This document shows positions 40,901-50,021 of a stretch of DNA of 64,000 nt, piece after piece. Made by a program: the position numbers and the translations under genes. Position 1 is the first letter of the stretch. The number at the start of each line of letters is the position of its first letter. The DNA is from Setoptus koraiensis (lineage: Eukaryota > Arthropoda), in contig CM106585.1 of NCBI GenBank assembly GCA_048013815.1, positions 17,422,001-17,486,000 on the forward strand, written 5' to 3'. The notes beneath the pieces were generated by a model. That model searched no databases and was not told the DNA's origin. It saw only the letters and a list, made by a program, of their open reading frames with translations.

Positions 40901-42436
40901 CATTCCGACAGCTGACTCAACGACAGCCGACTCAACGACAGCTGACTCGATGACAGCCGACTCGATGACAGCTGACAAAATGATGGACGCAGGATGACAC
41001 GGTGTGGTTGGCATCATCATAATGTTTGTGTGCGCTAATTGTCATTACGTTTGTCGTCGTCGTCGTCACCATCAGCTGGCGACTAGCAACAGGTAGTGTG
41101 AGTGGCGGCATTAGGGACAAGTTCAAGTTCATTAGTTACACACTTACAAACAAGTTGTCGTGGCCAGATTGGCTGCAACAGATAGCATGCGCCGAAGTAT
41201 CGATTTGCGATTGTCAGATGCCCATGTCGACAGAGAGATGCGTTGACATAGATTCAAATACTAGTAGCATGACAGTGCTGAGGTAAACGCCGGCAAACAC
41301 ACACACACAGACGAACGTCTAATTAGTCTCATTGTCGGTGCGAAAAATCTCAAGTCTCGTATGTCGACTAATCAACTCGAGTCTCATGCCAACTAATCAA
41401 CTCAAGTCTCATATCAACTAATGCTCAATATTTCTGTTTATTTACAATTGATACAAACAACAACAACACACTCGATGACATGAACACTGACAACAATACC
41501 AATTTATTTGATGTGACCAGTGATTCGTCGAGCCCCAATCTCCAGCAGCAGACCCTTTGTCAACAGTCAAGTGAGCGGCAAGAGTTTGTTGAATTGTCAA
41601 ACAGTTCAGACACGCCACAACAACAGGTGAATCAAGCGCAAACACAAACAAATCAAACACAAACAAACCAAACACAAACAAACCAAGACAGAAGAAGCGA
41701 ACAAGAGGAATCGCTCGAAATGGAGGCCGACCAATGGGTGTCCACCATTAAAAACAAACAATTACTATCCGAGATGGAGGACAGTGACATTCAACGTCAA
41801 GAGATTATCTATGAGTTGATACAAACAGAGAAGCATCATTGTTCCACATTGGAGATTATGAAAAAGATTTACAGCGATGGCATCAGGCATCACATGAAAC
41901 TAACACCGTCACCCGCAGCAGCAATACATCAGACAACAACAACAACAGCAACAGCAACAGCCGCCCCAACCACTGCAACAGCAGTGCCCCTAGTGATCAA
42001 CAACCAAACTACCTCAACAACAACAAGTGATACAACAACAACAACAACAACTGACACCACAAGTATCGATGTGTCAAGATTGTTTCCCTGTCTAGACGAT
42101 CTCATTTCCGTGCACGAGACATTTTTGCAGCAATTGCGCGACCGTTACCGTTCGGCAAGATCGCAGCCGGCAGCCGCATCAAAGCAGCACTGTGCATCCG
42201 CAGATTGCCAGCGATTGCATCATGCTAATCATGGCAACACTTATGGCGTAATAAGGCATATTGGTGACATTTTGTTGCGACAATTCAGCTTGCAATTGCA
42301 GCCAGCCGACAACGACAATCAACAACAGCGACATGACGCATCGATTGGCAAGATCGAGCAAAGGTTCGCGTGCAATGCCAACCAGCAACAACATTGCACT
42401 TGTCATACCAATACAAGGGACCAACAACAACAACAA

Positions 42437-42468
<32 letters not shown>

Positions 42469-44489
42469 GTTGGCGCCGGGTACAAAGCTCAGGCTGCTTT
42501 ACGGTCAATTTTGTGGCCAACATTATGACGCAATACAATATTACAAGCGTCTAATGAAGAGCGACAAGCGATTTCAGCGTTTCATTGAGGTGAGTTGTCT
42601 TGGAATAATTATAATAATACGAGCATTAGTATAATAAATTGTTGTTGTTGTTGTTGCTGCTGCTGTTGCGTAAACTGCAATTGGCCAGCCGGCAACAGCC
42701 ATGAAACGAGCATGAGACGAACATGAAACCGACTAGTTGCCCGCCATAACTGTCTCTAGACTGTTGACCACTCTAGATGGCGACCGACAAAACGCTGACC
42801 ACTGCCTAATCACTCACTAATCATCGTTAAAATCTTTTTTATTTTTGTTTATTTTGTCTAATGCCTACTTACTCACTTAATGGCCACACAACAAAAACAA
42901 CATGCTGCAAACTACAAACTGCACACTAACCAACAACAAACAACCAACAACCAACAACCCGCTTACGTAACATGCGCTGGCGTGCGCTAATTAAATGATG
43001 ACCGACGCTCCTATGGCCCAATGCACGACTCATGTACGAATAATGTGCGGATAATACTATACCAATAATATACCAATAATATCGCCGACTTAAACCGACT
43101 CAACTCCAACTGCTGGCCACTGCTCAAAACTGAATATTCAAATCGCTCATCATGTTTTACTGGACTCATGTTGCGCAATGCCGGCAATGCACTAATCAAT
43201 GCACCATTTCGACGCAATCAATCGCGCGCAGAACTGCAACCAACACTATCCCATTTGCAAGACCAAAGGAATACCCGAGTGCATTCTGTTGGTCACCCAA
43301 CGCCTAACAAAATATCCGCTTCTCATCGAGCAGTTGGTCAAGGTCACCAAAGGTGAGCATTCAATCGGCAACCCTTTTGTCCGCTCCATCGTCTCAGTAG
43401 TCGCTCATTCAATAGTTTCCGGTTGAGATGGGGAGATTTTTGGAGAATCTGCGTGCTTCTTTCAATTCAATATTTTATAGTGTCGGCCCATAGTCTGGTC
43501 TCGTCTTGGCGCCTGAGCCGGACGAGCGATTGCCCGGAGCTGCTATTTGTTTAGCGGCGGTTTGTTGCTGCTATCGCGCCGGTTGGGCTATTAGCGGCTT
43601 GATTGATGGCCGGGCAAGCCGCATCGTCGTGATCATTAGTGCAATTGGACAGCGACCAACACACAAAAAAGTTTTCTTCGCAAAATATTGTTTGTTGTGA
43701 ACAGTGTGCGCCGTTGTGATAATGACGCCTCTCCTCTATAAATCGCAACATCGCAATATCGCATTAGATGGATGCAGCAACATGTGTTATTATGCAACTT
43801 GCACCTTGCTGTTGGTCATCGTCATCACGCCACTCATCTGACCGTCGCAGGGCAATATCAATTGGCCATAACGGTTCATTAGATCTGTCGGGCGTGCACA
43901 TTGTGTCTGCTTTATACAAATGCTGCTTCATACAGCAATAGTAATGTGCCAGCAATAGTAAGTTACAATGGCATGACAGACGCTGCATTGGCTGCATCCG
44001 TCAAAACAAGCTCACCTGTGCTGTTGGCCCGGCTCGGTCAGCTGACCCATCAGCTGACACCGACCATCATCTGACAGATGGTTCAACAAAGGTGAAGGTC
44101 AACACACACTTACAGCTGATGTGTTCGCATATTCATTTGAGAGCTTCCCTCAATCTAATGAGCTTATTTAGTATCGCTAATGAGTGTTGCGTGATGCAAT
44201 TTGCAGTTGTAGCAGCGTTAGTGCTTGCACTAGTAATAGTAGAGGTAAATTGACTAGTGGCGGCAGCACTAGTGCCAGTGTGTTACGTCCGTCACCTGCG
44301 GCGCCCAATTGCTTCTATTTGATGCTGCGCTCGCCATATTCCTCACCTGTGCTATGCGCTGTCGTGTTGCGCAAGAATGTGTTGCTGTTGTTGCTGTTAG
44401 GTAATTTTGTGCGAGCGAGTAACTTTATTATTATTTCACTATTACTTCCTTGATGCAACGACAACAGCAACAACGACAGCAACAACAGC

Positions 44490-44523
<34 letters not shown>

Positions 44524-47500
44524 ACAGCAACAACAACGACAACAACAACAACAGTGCAACCACGACACGACGTCGATGGCATGCAAGGTGATTATGGCAT
44601 AAGTTACGTAATTTGTTGGTTGGTCAGAAGTGCAGCCAACCGCTGACCGCTCTTGCATCATCTGGCACAACTGGCTGTATCAGCTGTTGTTGAGCAACAA
44701 TGACCTTCGGCTGGCACTGTCAGACAGTGTGCGTGTGTGTCCACCCTTAGGGCACCCATTGGGCAGTCATCTGTCATCAGCTTGTTTTGGGGCTTATCTA
44801 TCGGGCATTATTTCTCACATCTGTCCTCATGAATGCCAGCGCTGTTTTGCTGTCATGTCATGTCTCGTCATGTCATGTCTCATCTCATCTCGACATGCCG
44901 ACTTGTGCTGTCATGTTGCGTCATGTCATTTTTGCTGTCTTGTCATGTTTGTGTGTGTGTGTTGTCTTTGTGTCCATTTGCGTGCTCGCATCATTAGCCG
45001 CCAGTGTCGCCCGCTCTTAACTGTAGCGGCTCGTCTCTCTTTCGTTCACCCCAACAACCTGTTATTAATGCTGTTCATCAATTTTATCAATGTTACTAAT
45101 GCCCCATTGTCCCTCTCTGCCCCCGCTTCCTCTTGTGTCTGCCCGATATTCAATGTGCAATGTCCCAAAACGACACGCTCAAAATACCCCAACACCAACT
45201 ACCGGTGCTCAAACTGGCTTCGAAACTGGCATTGAAACTGGCATTGGAACTGGCATTGAAACTCGGGCAAACCAATCATCGCCACAACATCAGATAATCC
45301 CGAGGAGGAGCGCACACTGCGGTTAGCTTTAAGCCAGTGCAAGACCTTGTTGCAACAACTCAACGAGGACCTCAATCAACGCGAACAAAATCTCAGATAT
45401 TGGGACATCATCAACAGGATAGACGAGCGCTCTTTCACAATGTACAACGGTCAACGCTTTACGAAACATCATTTGTTGTTGCCAATCAATGGCACTTTTA
45501 ATCTTGTCAACTTGGCTAAAAACGGCGACAACAGCGCCAAATTGGCGCCCACAACAAACGCAACAACAAACAATTGCACTTGTTGTCAGCATATGCTGCC
45601 GGCCAGAGTGTTGGTTTACGAGGACAATCAATTGAAATGTTGGTCGGCGCAGCGACGAAAACTTGTCGATGTCATATGTTTAGTATTGTCTGACATGGTT
45701 GTATTTTTGCAAAAATCAGACCAATCATCGTCGCACACAGCCGCTGCTGTCACTAGTGTCAATAATCATTCATTAACTGCTGCTGGCTCATCAAATAACC
45801 ATCATCATCATTCAAGTGGCGATTTGGTTGGATTATTGCATCATCATCATCATCATAACAACAACAACAACAACAAAAACAAAATGCAGCAACTGTCAAA
45901 TTGTCCCGCTCACAGCCACGGCCGGCACTGTCATCATGGCGACAGGTGGTCGGCGCCAGCGTGCAGCTATCACTATTCAACAATGGGACTGTTGGGTATA
46001 GCTGCAAACGTCACTGGTCAGTCTGTGTCGATGGCGGCCGCGCTGCAGGGCAACACAAACACTCGTTATCAGTTTGCCTCGATAGATCAAAAATCGGCCA
46101 TTATATCATTGGAGAAATTGCTCATTAGAGAGAAGGCACAAAGCGGTGGTCTGATAACAAGCTCGGCCGCTGTTACGCAACAAACTGACAATTCACACGC
46201 GGCTCACAACAGCGGCTCGGCTCTAAATGCTTCAAGTTGCGCAATTCTCAGTTTGACCAAAGCAACCACGACAGCAACACAACAATCGATCACCACGGCA
46301 ACATCGGCCACAAACTCGGCGTCGTCGTCGTCATCGTCAAGCTCGTCGTCGTCGTCATCGGCGGCCATTGGCAGCAGCCTAAATAACTCGTTGGCGGCCA
46401 TCGGCACGCAAGCAGCCAATGCAATAACAGCAAACAACAGCACATCTAATCAATTTAACAGCAACTGTGATAATGCCAACAGTCTCATTAGGCCCAGATT
46501 GTATCTCATCTCTAGTAATCCAAAGCAACCGGAAATGTATGAGTTGTCCTGTTTGAATTACAAGCACCAGCAGCAGTTCATTGAGCGCCTCAAGCAGGCC
46601 ATTGATGAATATCTGCGCCAGGACGACTTGTTGCACAATATGGCCTGCGACGACTATTACAGTAGCGACGAATCGTGCCAACACTCCAATCGAGATGCTG
46701 ATGAGGATGACGACGACAGTGATGACCATGATGTTGATGTTGACGGCGACGAAGACGATGAAGATGAAGATGATGATGAAGACGACGACGAGCATGATCG
46801 GCGCATTTATCGCCTCAACAATAGCGCTCAGTTGAGTTCGGCGGCGCAAGATGGCGCCGGCAAAGTTGCATTGACCAAGTTCAAAAACAAATTGATGAGC
46901 AATTACAGTTTTGATTTAGCGGCAACAAGTGGCCATGATCAGTTTGACAGCAAACAAACTGGCACAAGTTTCAACAAAAAAACCTGTGTCAGTAGATCGG
47001 CCTCTAGTGCCATTAGCGAACAGCAGCAGCAGCAGCAACAACAACAACAACGCAGTGCAACACGCCTGAAACGACAACGAACTAGCGACGCAGACGCCGG
47101 ACTGACCGGAAGTGGCGCCCAAAAACAGGTTCAACAACAACAGCAACAGCTGCTGCAGAGAAATGCAGTGTTCAAGCATCATGACGAGGATGAATTCGAC
47201 AGTGGGCACTGTCAAGAGAACGGATATTGTTTGTCGTCTAGTAGTAGCAGTAGCAGTAGCAGTGGACGTAGCGAGAGCAGTACGAGCACAAGTAGCGGCA
47301 TGTCGGCACCCTCAACAGCCTCTTCCTCTTTGGACAGAAGATGGACAGCAACAACAACAACTACTACCACATCATCAACAACAACAACCACGTCAGTAGA
47401 GGCAGCGAAGACCGGAAGTGGACAAGCTGCCTGCAACAGGGCTGCCGCTCAGCATGTGCTGCAGCAATTGGTGGAGAAGGATAAAATGATTAGTGAGCTG

Positions 47501-48854
47501 TGCGATCAAAAGAATGAACTGTATAAAATGATATTGCCAGTGAGAGTTGATGACAACAACGAGCCAGTTGATGACACTTTCACCTCATCAGCTGCTGCTG
47601 CTGCTGCTGCCGCCAATTTGCAGTTGTTGCAAAATGACGACAACTCACAACAACAACAAGAGTTATGTAATAGCAGCAACATGGCAAGCAGCCTTGCCAA
47701 TGTTAAGGAGCCCTTCTATGTGGCTAGCGAAAAGGCACAGCAATTAATGCATTGCTTACGCAATCAATTTCTCTATTATAGTCACACTGGTCACTTGGCC
47801 GCAGCAACGCCACCTAGGGCCACTCATCAAGTGAGTAGATCTCGCAGTAGCGCGTCACCCTGGGACAGGTTCTATACGCCTGTTGCTTGTTGTCAGCAGA
47901 GCAACGGTGACACAACTAAAACACCTGTCACTAGCAGAGTGCAACAGCAGCAATTAATTGGCAATAAAGAATTGATTAATAAAGACCAAGCCGAGGCAAC
48001 AACAACAACAACAACCACAACGACAACATCATCCTCCAGACAACAGCAACAGTCGTCGATGGCGGTGGCCAGTTCGTTGCCTAAGCGAGCCATTACGTTC
48101 AGTGGGCAGCGTAGTTGCGACAACAGCGGCAAACAGTCATTGCGCCAAGCAACACAATCCAAATTAGAATCGAGTGATCAATTGCCATTGTGTGTAATTC
48201 CCGCCAATAAAACAAACAATCTAATGAGTACGCTCATGTTGATCAACAAGTGCACTAATGTCACCAGCAATAGCACTAGCAACATCAACAAACACAAGCA
48301 AACAACTGATCACACTAATCATCACAATAACTGTAAGATGACCACCAAACATACTACCAAAGTGGCCGCAATTTTGCCCGATGCAAATTATGATAATGGC
48401 AACAGTAGCTTGGTGTCATCGTCTAGTCAGCAGCAGTTGCCAGCGAGCACAGGTGAGCTCAAGAATAGACGTAGATCTAAGACGCATTCGGGTGCCGTAT
48501 TGTTTGGCGGAGCAGATGTCACAACAACGGCTGATAACAGCAGCTCGGGTGCCAACAATACCAGCGCCGGTGGTTGTGTTGTCAACAAACTGATAGAGGC
48601 CGCCGCTGGCAAATGTACATTTGGACAAAAAATGATTCGCAAGTTCGACTTGATAGTCAACAACAGCAAGACGACGACAACAACGGCGCCCAATGGCGAC
48701 TTAACAAGTAGCGCTCAACCGGCCAAGTCATCTAAAGTCAAGAGTGTTGCCTCACGATTGCGTAAGAATCAGTCTAGATCATCGTCGAGTTTGTGTCTTG
48801 ACAAAGTTGCAGCCGCGGCTGGCACGCCACCTATCAATCACCAACAGCAGCAGC

Positions 48855-48885
<31 letters not shown>

Positions 48886-49696
48886 GAAACAAACTTGTAA
48901 CGAGCTGATGAAACAGCCAGAGATGACAGACAACAATGTTGCTGTCATCAACAGCCAACAACAACAGCCAAGGACAGCAACAGCCAAAGTTGAAGATGAC
49001 ATAACGGAAATGAGCGACGACAAAATGATTGAGGTCATGTTCAAATTGGACCATTACATAAACATTATGCTGATCAACTACGAGCGCCAGCGTACTCAAT
49101 ACCATCAATTGAGAAAGAGCAATCAATCAGCAATGGCGCCGCCGCCACCAGTCAAACAACAGCAACAGCCAGTTACAGGCAATAAACAACAATCAAAACT
49201 GAAAAACAATTGCCGCAAACTGTCCAGTGTCTCCACTATTACTACGGCTAGCTCGGCAACAACATCAACGCGCCATAATAATAATAAAGCCACAATCAAT
49301 CACAATAACGCCACCACCGCTAATAATCAACGTTTACGAAGGACAACTTATAGGCCAGAGCAAAAGCTCGAAGAATTGCGAGATATTCAATTGAGATTGG
49401 ACAAAGACAAGGAGGAATGGAATATAAAATATCAGGCAATGCAAGAGGAATTGTTTAGAGAACGCAAACAATTGGATGATATGCGTGATAAGTTGAAAAA
49501 TGAACGAGCCGAGATTCGCGAAGAACGCGAACAATTGTACAGAAAGTTGGACCTACTAAAAGATAACGGTATTTTGTTGTCGCCATCGCATACACTAATT
49601 ACAACTACACCATTGTTGCCCAGGCCGCCCGGTGGAGGTATCCTCTACAACAATTATCGTCAGAAGGCTAACCAGCCCTTCATTCACATTCTATAG
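17798..49696 (+). CDS. Lbc-type Rho guanine nucleotide exchange factor, 3002 aa
   Basis: The product is predicted to load GTP onto RhoA-type GTPases at cortex, junctions or microtubules. The gene joins seven exons: 17798-19956, 20140-20951, 31527-31691, 33876-34155, 41521-42589, 43232-43352 and 45294-49696 (9009 nt, all phases matching). Residues 1-1230 are mostly low complexity, and I see no C1 domain. The DH domain is about 1231-1576 (motifs RQEIIYELIQTEKHH, FPCLDDLISVH, YGQFCGQH, GIPECILLVTQRLTKYPLL). The PH domain is spread over about 1577-1979 (DMVVFLQKSDQ, YQFASIDQKSAIISLEKLL, PEMYELSC). An acidic tract follows at about 2003-2040, then helices near 2255, 2770-2811 and 2888-2960, matching the C-terminal coiled coils of ARHGEF2/ARHGEF18. 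Vertebrate relatives are far shorter, and the excess is Gln/Asn/Thr/Ser repeats. An in-frame TAG at 17792 supports the start. Family is certain; the exact ortholog name and exons 3 and 4 are less so. Confidence 0.85.
18571..18613 (+). repeat. Perfect hairpin inside coding exon 1, 12-bp arms
   Basis: CAATACCCTGGC at 18571-18582 is mirrored by 18602-18613, with a 19-nt loop. It is the only strong hairpin I saw within coding sequence. Confidence 0.8.
20140..20951 (+). CDS. RhoGEF coding exon 2
   Basis: The acceptor CTTACAG/T at 20139/20140 restores the frame of exon 1 (AG+T gives Ser). The exon carries a basic patch (KCERRSKGAKRFLLRNFML) and a Gln run of about 23 residues near 20660-20730. The donor CAAG/GTGAGT at 20952 leaves one base. 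The preceding intron is only 183 bp and starts with a short CACTGC repeat. Confidence 0.8.
21360..21380. repeat. Perfect palindrome, 10-bp arms
   Basis: TGATTCAGAA, one base, then its reverse complement TTCTGAATCA. Confidence 0.8.
22190..22400. repeat. Degenerate 28-bp tandem repeat
   Basis: Diverged copies built on TTCGAGAATTCGCAATTCC. The two best copies lie at about 22271-22325. Confidence 0.75.
25181..25219. repeat. 10-bp tandem repeat
   Basis: Four copies of TGGCATCGCA. Confidence 0.9.
25463..25549. repeat. 13-bp tandem repeat carrying E-boxes
   Basis: Six to seven copies of AATCACCTGTAAT. The first four contain CACCTG, and the last two copies have CAGCTG instead, so almost every unit carries an E-box core. 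Confidence 0.9.
26277..26302. repeat. Perfect hairpin, 12-bp arms
   Basis: TGTGTTGTGTTG at 26277-26288, two bases, then its exact reverse complement at 26291-26302. Confidence 0.8.
26849..26900. repeat. Perfect hairpin, 14-bp arms
   Basis: CTCTGTTTTATCCG at 26849-26862 and its exact reverse complement at 26887-26900, separated by 24 nt. Confidence 0.85.
26991..27036. repeat. Perfect hairpin, 12-bp arms
   Basis: CTGACAATCAGC at 26991-27002 pairs with 27025-27036. The loop holds further CAGCTGA words. Confidence 0.8.
27467..27548. repeat. 10-bp tandem repeat
   Basis: Eight copies of GCGTTCGGCG, the last two diverged. Confidence 0.95.
29922..29981. repeat. 27-bp direct duplication
   Basis: Copies at 29922-29948 and 29955-29981 differ at one base and are 33 bp apart. 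Confidence 0.85.
30230..30302. repeat. GA-rich repeat
   Basis: Units of the CCGACGAGAGAGA type that end in a pure (GA)n run. Confidence 0.9.
30602..30655. repeat. (TG)n microsatellite
   Basis: About 26-27 uninterrupted TG units, the longest dinucleotide run in the window. Confidence 0.95.
31409..31520. repeat. 10-bp tandem repeat before exon 3
   Basis: About eleven copies of GCATAACAAC with mild variation. The array ends only a few bases before the proposed exon 3 acceptor and takes the place of a pyrimidine tract. Confidence 0.9.
31527..31691 (+). CDS. RhoGEF coding exon 3 (inferred)
   Basis: The frame reads AAASSSSASSASGQKKSSYL and continues as a basic, non-repetitive stretch (FELAFSSRNQRRSRIKAA) before a Thr run. 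It is open and phase 1 to phase 1, so it fits exons 2 and 4 exactly. The donor is TTCAG/GTAAGC at 31692. Tandem acceptors CAG-CAG at 31526 and 31529 would change the product by one residue. No homologous domain is recognised, so the support is phase, a strong donor and sensible composition. Confidence 0.65.
32777..32803. repeat. Perfect palindrome, 13-bp arms
   Basis: TCTCGAATGGAGA at 32777-32789, one base, then its exact reverse complement to 32803. The near absence of a loop makes it a cruciform-type sequence. Confidence 0.85.
32995..33052. repeat. 17-bp tandem repeat
   Basis: A little over three copies of AAAATGCAACGGCCGAC. Confidence 0.85.
33124..33160. repeat. Perfect hairpin, 12-bp arms
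   Basis: ATCAATTGAGAG at 33124-33135 pairs with 33149-33160 across a CT-rich loop. Confidence 0.8.
33876..34155 (+). CDS. RhoGEF coding exon 4 (inferred)
   Basis: The acceptor AGCAG/TC at 33875/33876 joins the single base of exon 3 (G+TC gives Val). The exon reads DDKTPTN, an Asn run, an Ala/Thr-rich segment, a Gln run, then FKKLLPLNKQTESPEIKS. The donor is TCAAG/GTGAGC at 34156, leaving AG. Tandem acceptors TAG-CAG at 33872 and 33875 allow one extra residue. It is low complexity, so homology gives no help. Confidence 0.7.
34852..34941. repeat. (ACAACG)n / (AAC)n repeat
   Basis: A hexanucleotide run following an AAC run. Confidence 0.95.
37508..37579. repeat. GC-rich tandem repeat, about 20-bp unit
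   Basis: Three to four diverged units based on GGCCGGCCCATTACGCCA. Confidence 0.8.
39468..39565. repeat. 12-bp tandem repeat
   Basis: Five to six clean copies of CGAGCCGAGTTT with diverged copies on the left. Confidence 0.9.
40528..40573. repeat. Perfect hairpin, 14-bp arms
   Basis: TTGTGAGTCACAAA at 40528-40541 pairs with 40560-40573 across 18 nt. Each arm contains a TGAGTCA or TGACTCA word, an AP-1-like site. Confidence 0.85.
40878..40977. repeat. 15-bp tandem repeat with CAGCTG
   Basis: Six to seven copies of CGACAGCTGACTCAA with variation. Several units keep the CAGCTG E-box core. Confidence 0.85.
41521..42589 (+). CDS. RhoGEF coding exon 5, first part of DH domain
   Basis: The acceptor GACCAG/T at 41520/41521 completes AG+T (Ser) from exon 4. 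An ATG at 41480 in the same open frame could instead start a shorter isoform. A TQTNQ repeat lies near 41638-41690. The DH domain starts near 41795 and is broken by a Thr-rich insert (about 41905-42065), an Ala/His-rich insert (about 42150-42245) and a Gln-rich insert with 16 Gln (about 42295-42470). It ends FQRFIE at the donor GAG/GTGAGT. Confidence 0.88.
42590..43231 (+). other. RhoGEF intron 5
   Basis: A 642-bp intron with no gene seen. It holds a TTG run near 42638-42668 and a TTACGTAA at 42963-42970. Confidence 0.8.
43232..43352 (+). CDS. RhoGEF coding exon 6, DH core helix
   Basis: The exon encodes the most conserved DH stretch (TKGIPECILLVTQRLTKYPL) and follows in phase from exon 5. 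The acceptor is CGCAG/AA and the donor AAAG/GTGAGC. It is collinear with ARHGEF2/AKAP13, where the same block follows FQAF(I/V)K. Confidence 0.93.
43353..45293 (+). other. RhoGEF intron 6
   Basis: No gene seen. It holds CAA/CAG triplets at 44459-44556, a TTACGTAA at 44604-44611, repeated TCATGTC words near 44850-44900 and a 12-bp minisatellite (ACTGGCATTGAA) at about 45211-45263, just before the exon 7 acceptor. Confidence 0.7.
45211..45263. repeat. 12-bp tandem repeat before exon 7
   Basis: About four copies of ACTGGCATTGAA, about 30 bp upstream of the exon 7 acceptor. Confidence 0.85.
45294..49696 (+). CDS. RhoGEF coding exon 7: DH end, PH domain, C-terminal coiled coils
   Basis: The acceptor ATCAG/AT at 45293/45294 gives G+AT (Asp), reading VTKDNPEEERTLRLALSQCK as in related DH domains. 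The single 4.4-kb exon holds the PH domain, interrupted by a His/Ser/Asn-rich insert of about 113 residues (45727-46066) and a Ser/Thr/Ala-rich insert of about 115 residues (46144-46487). An Asp/Glu tract follows (46695-46800), then Gln, Ser and Thr runs, and conserved helices near 47452-47530, 48996-49120 and 49351-49566. It stops with TAG at 49694-49696. Confidence 0.95.
48843..48890 (+). repeat. CAA/CAG run encoding polyglutamine
   Basis: About 16 consecutive Gln codons, mostly CAA. Confidence 0.95.
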
Positions 49697-50015
49697 AGCA
49701 AACCAGCAACGCAATAATTACTGCACCCAAATCAAACAAACTATTTTCAATTGACTTGATTTAGTTTTGACAAACAAAAAACTCTAGATCGTCCATCATG
49801 TAGGCTTCTAGTGTGATCAAATCAATGTCAGATCGATCAGTTCAATATTGTAGTTTTAAAGAGGCCTCCATTTTATTATTATTTTTCTGAAATGTATATT
49901 TGTGACACTTGTAAAATTTGTCAATTTGTTTATAATACAATCTTATATTAGCTACCACTAGCTTAATAATCATTTTATCCCTACACATTTGAATACCAGT
50001 GATCATAATGATTAG

Positions 50016-50021
50016 AATAAA
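50016..50021 (+). terminator. Polyadenylation signal candidate for RhoGEF
   Basis: AATAAA about 320 nt after the RhoGEF stop codon, the first perfect hexamer downstream. Confidence 0.55.

Larger units (their letters stand above)
34156..41520 (+). other. RhoGEF intron 4, about 7.4 kb
   Basis: No convincing nested gene. It contains (ACAACG)n at 34852-34941, GC-rich minisatellites at 37508-37579 and 38407-38505, a 12-bp array at 39468-39565, a 15-bp array at 40878-40977, a hairpin at 40528, and a diverged repeat at about 41338-41421 just before exon 5. Confidence 0.6.

Noticed and set aside
44630-45235. 201-codon Cys-rich plus-strand frame in intron 6
   Set aside because: The Cys/His content comes from TCATGTC and TGTGTG repeats. 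It stops before exon 7 in another frame.
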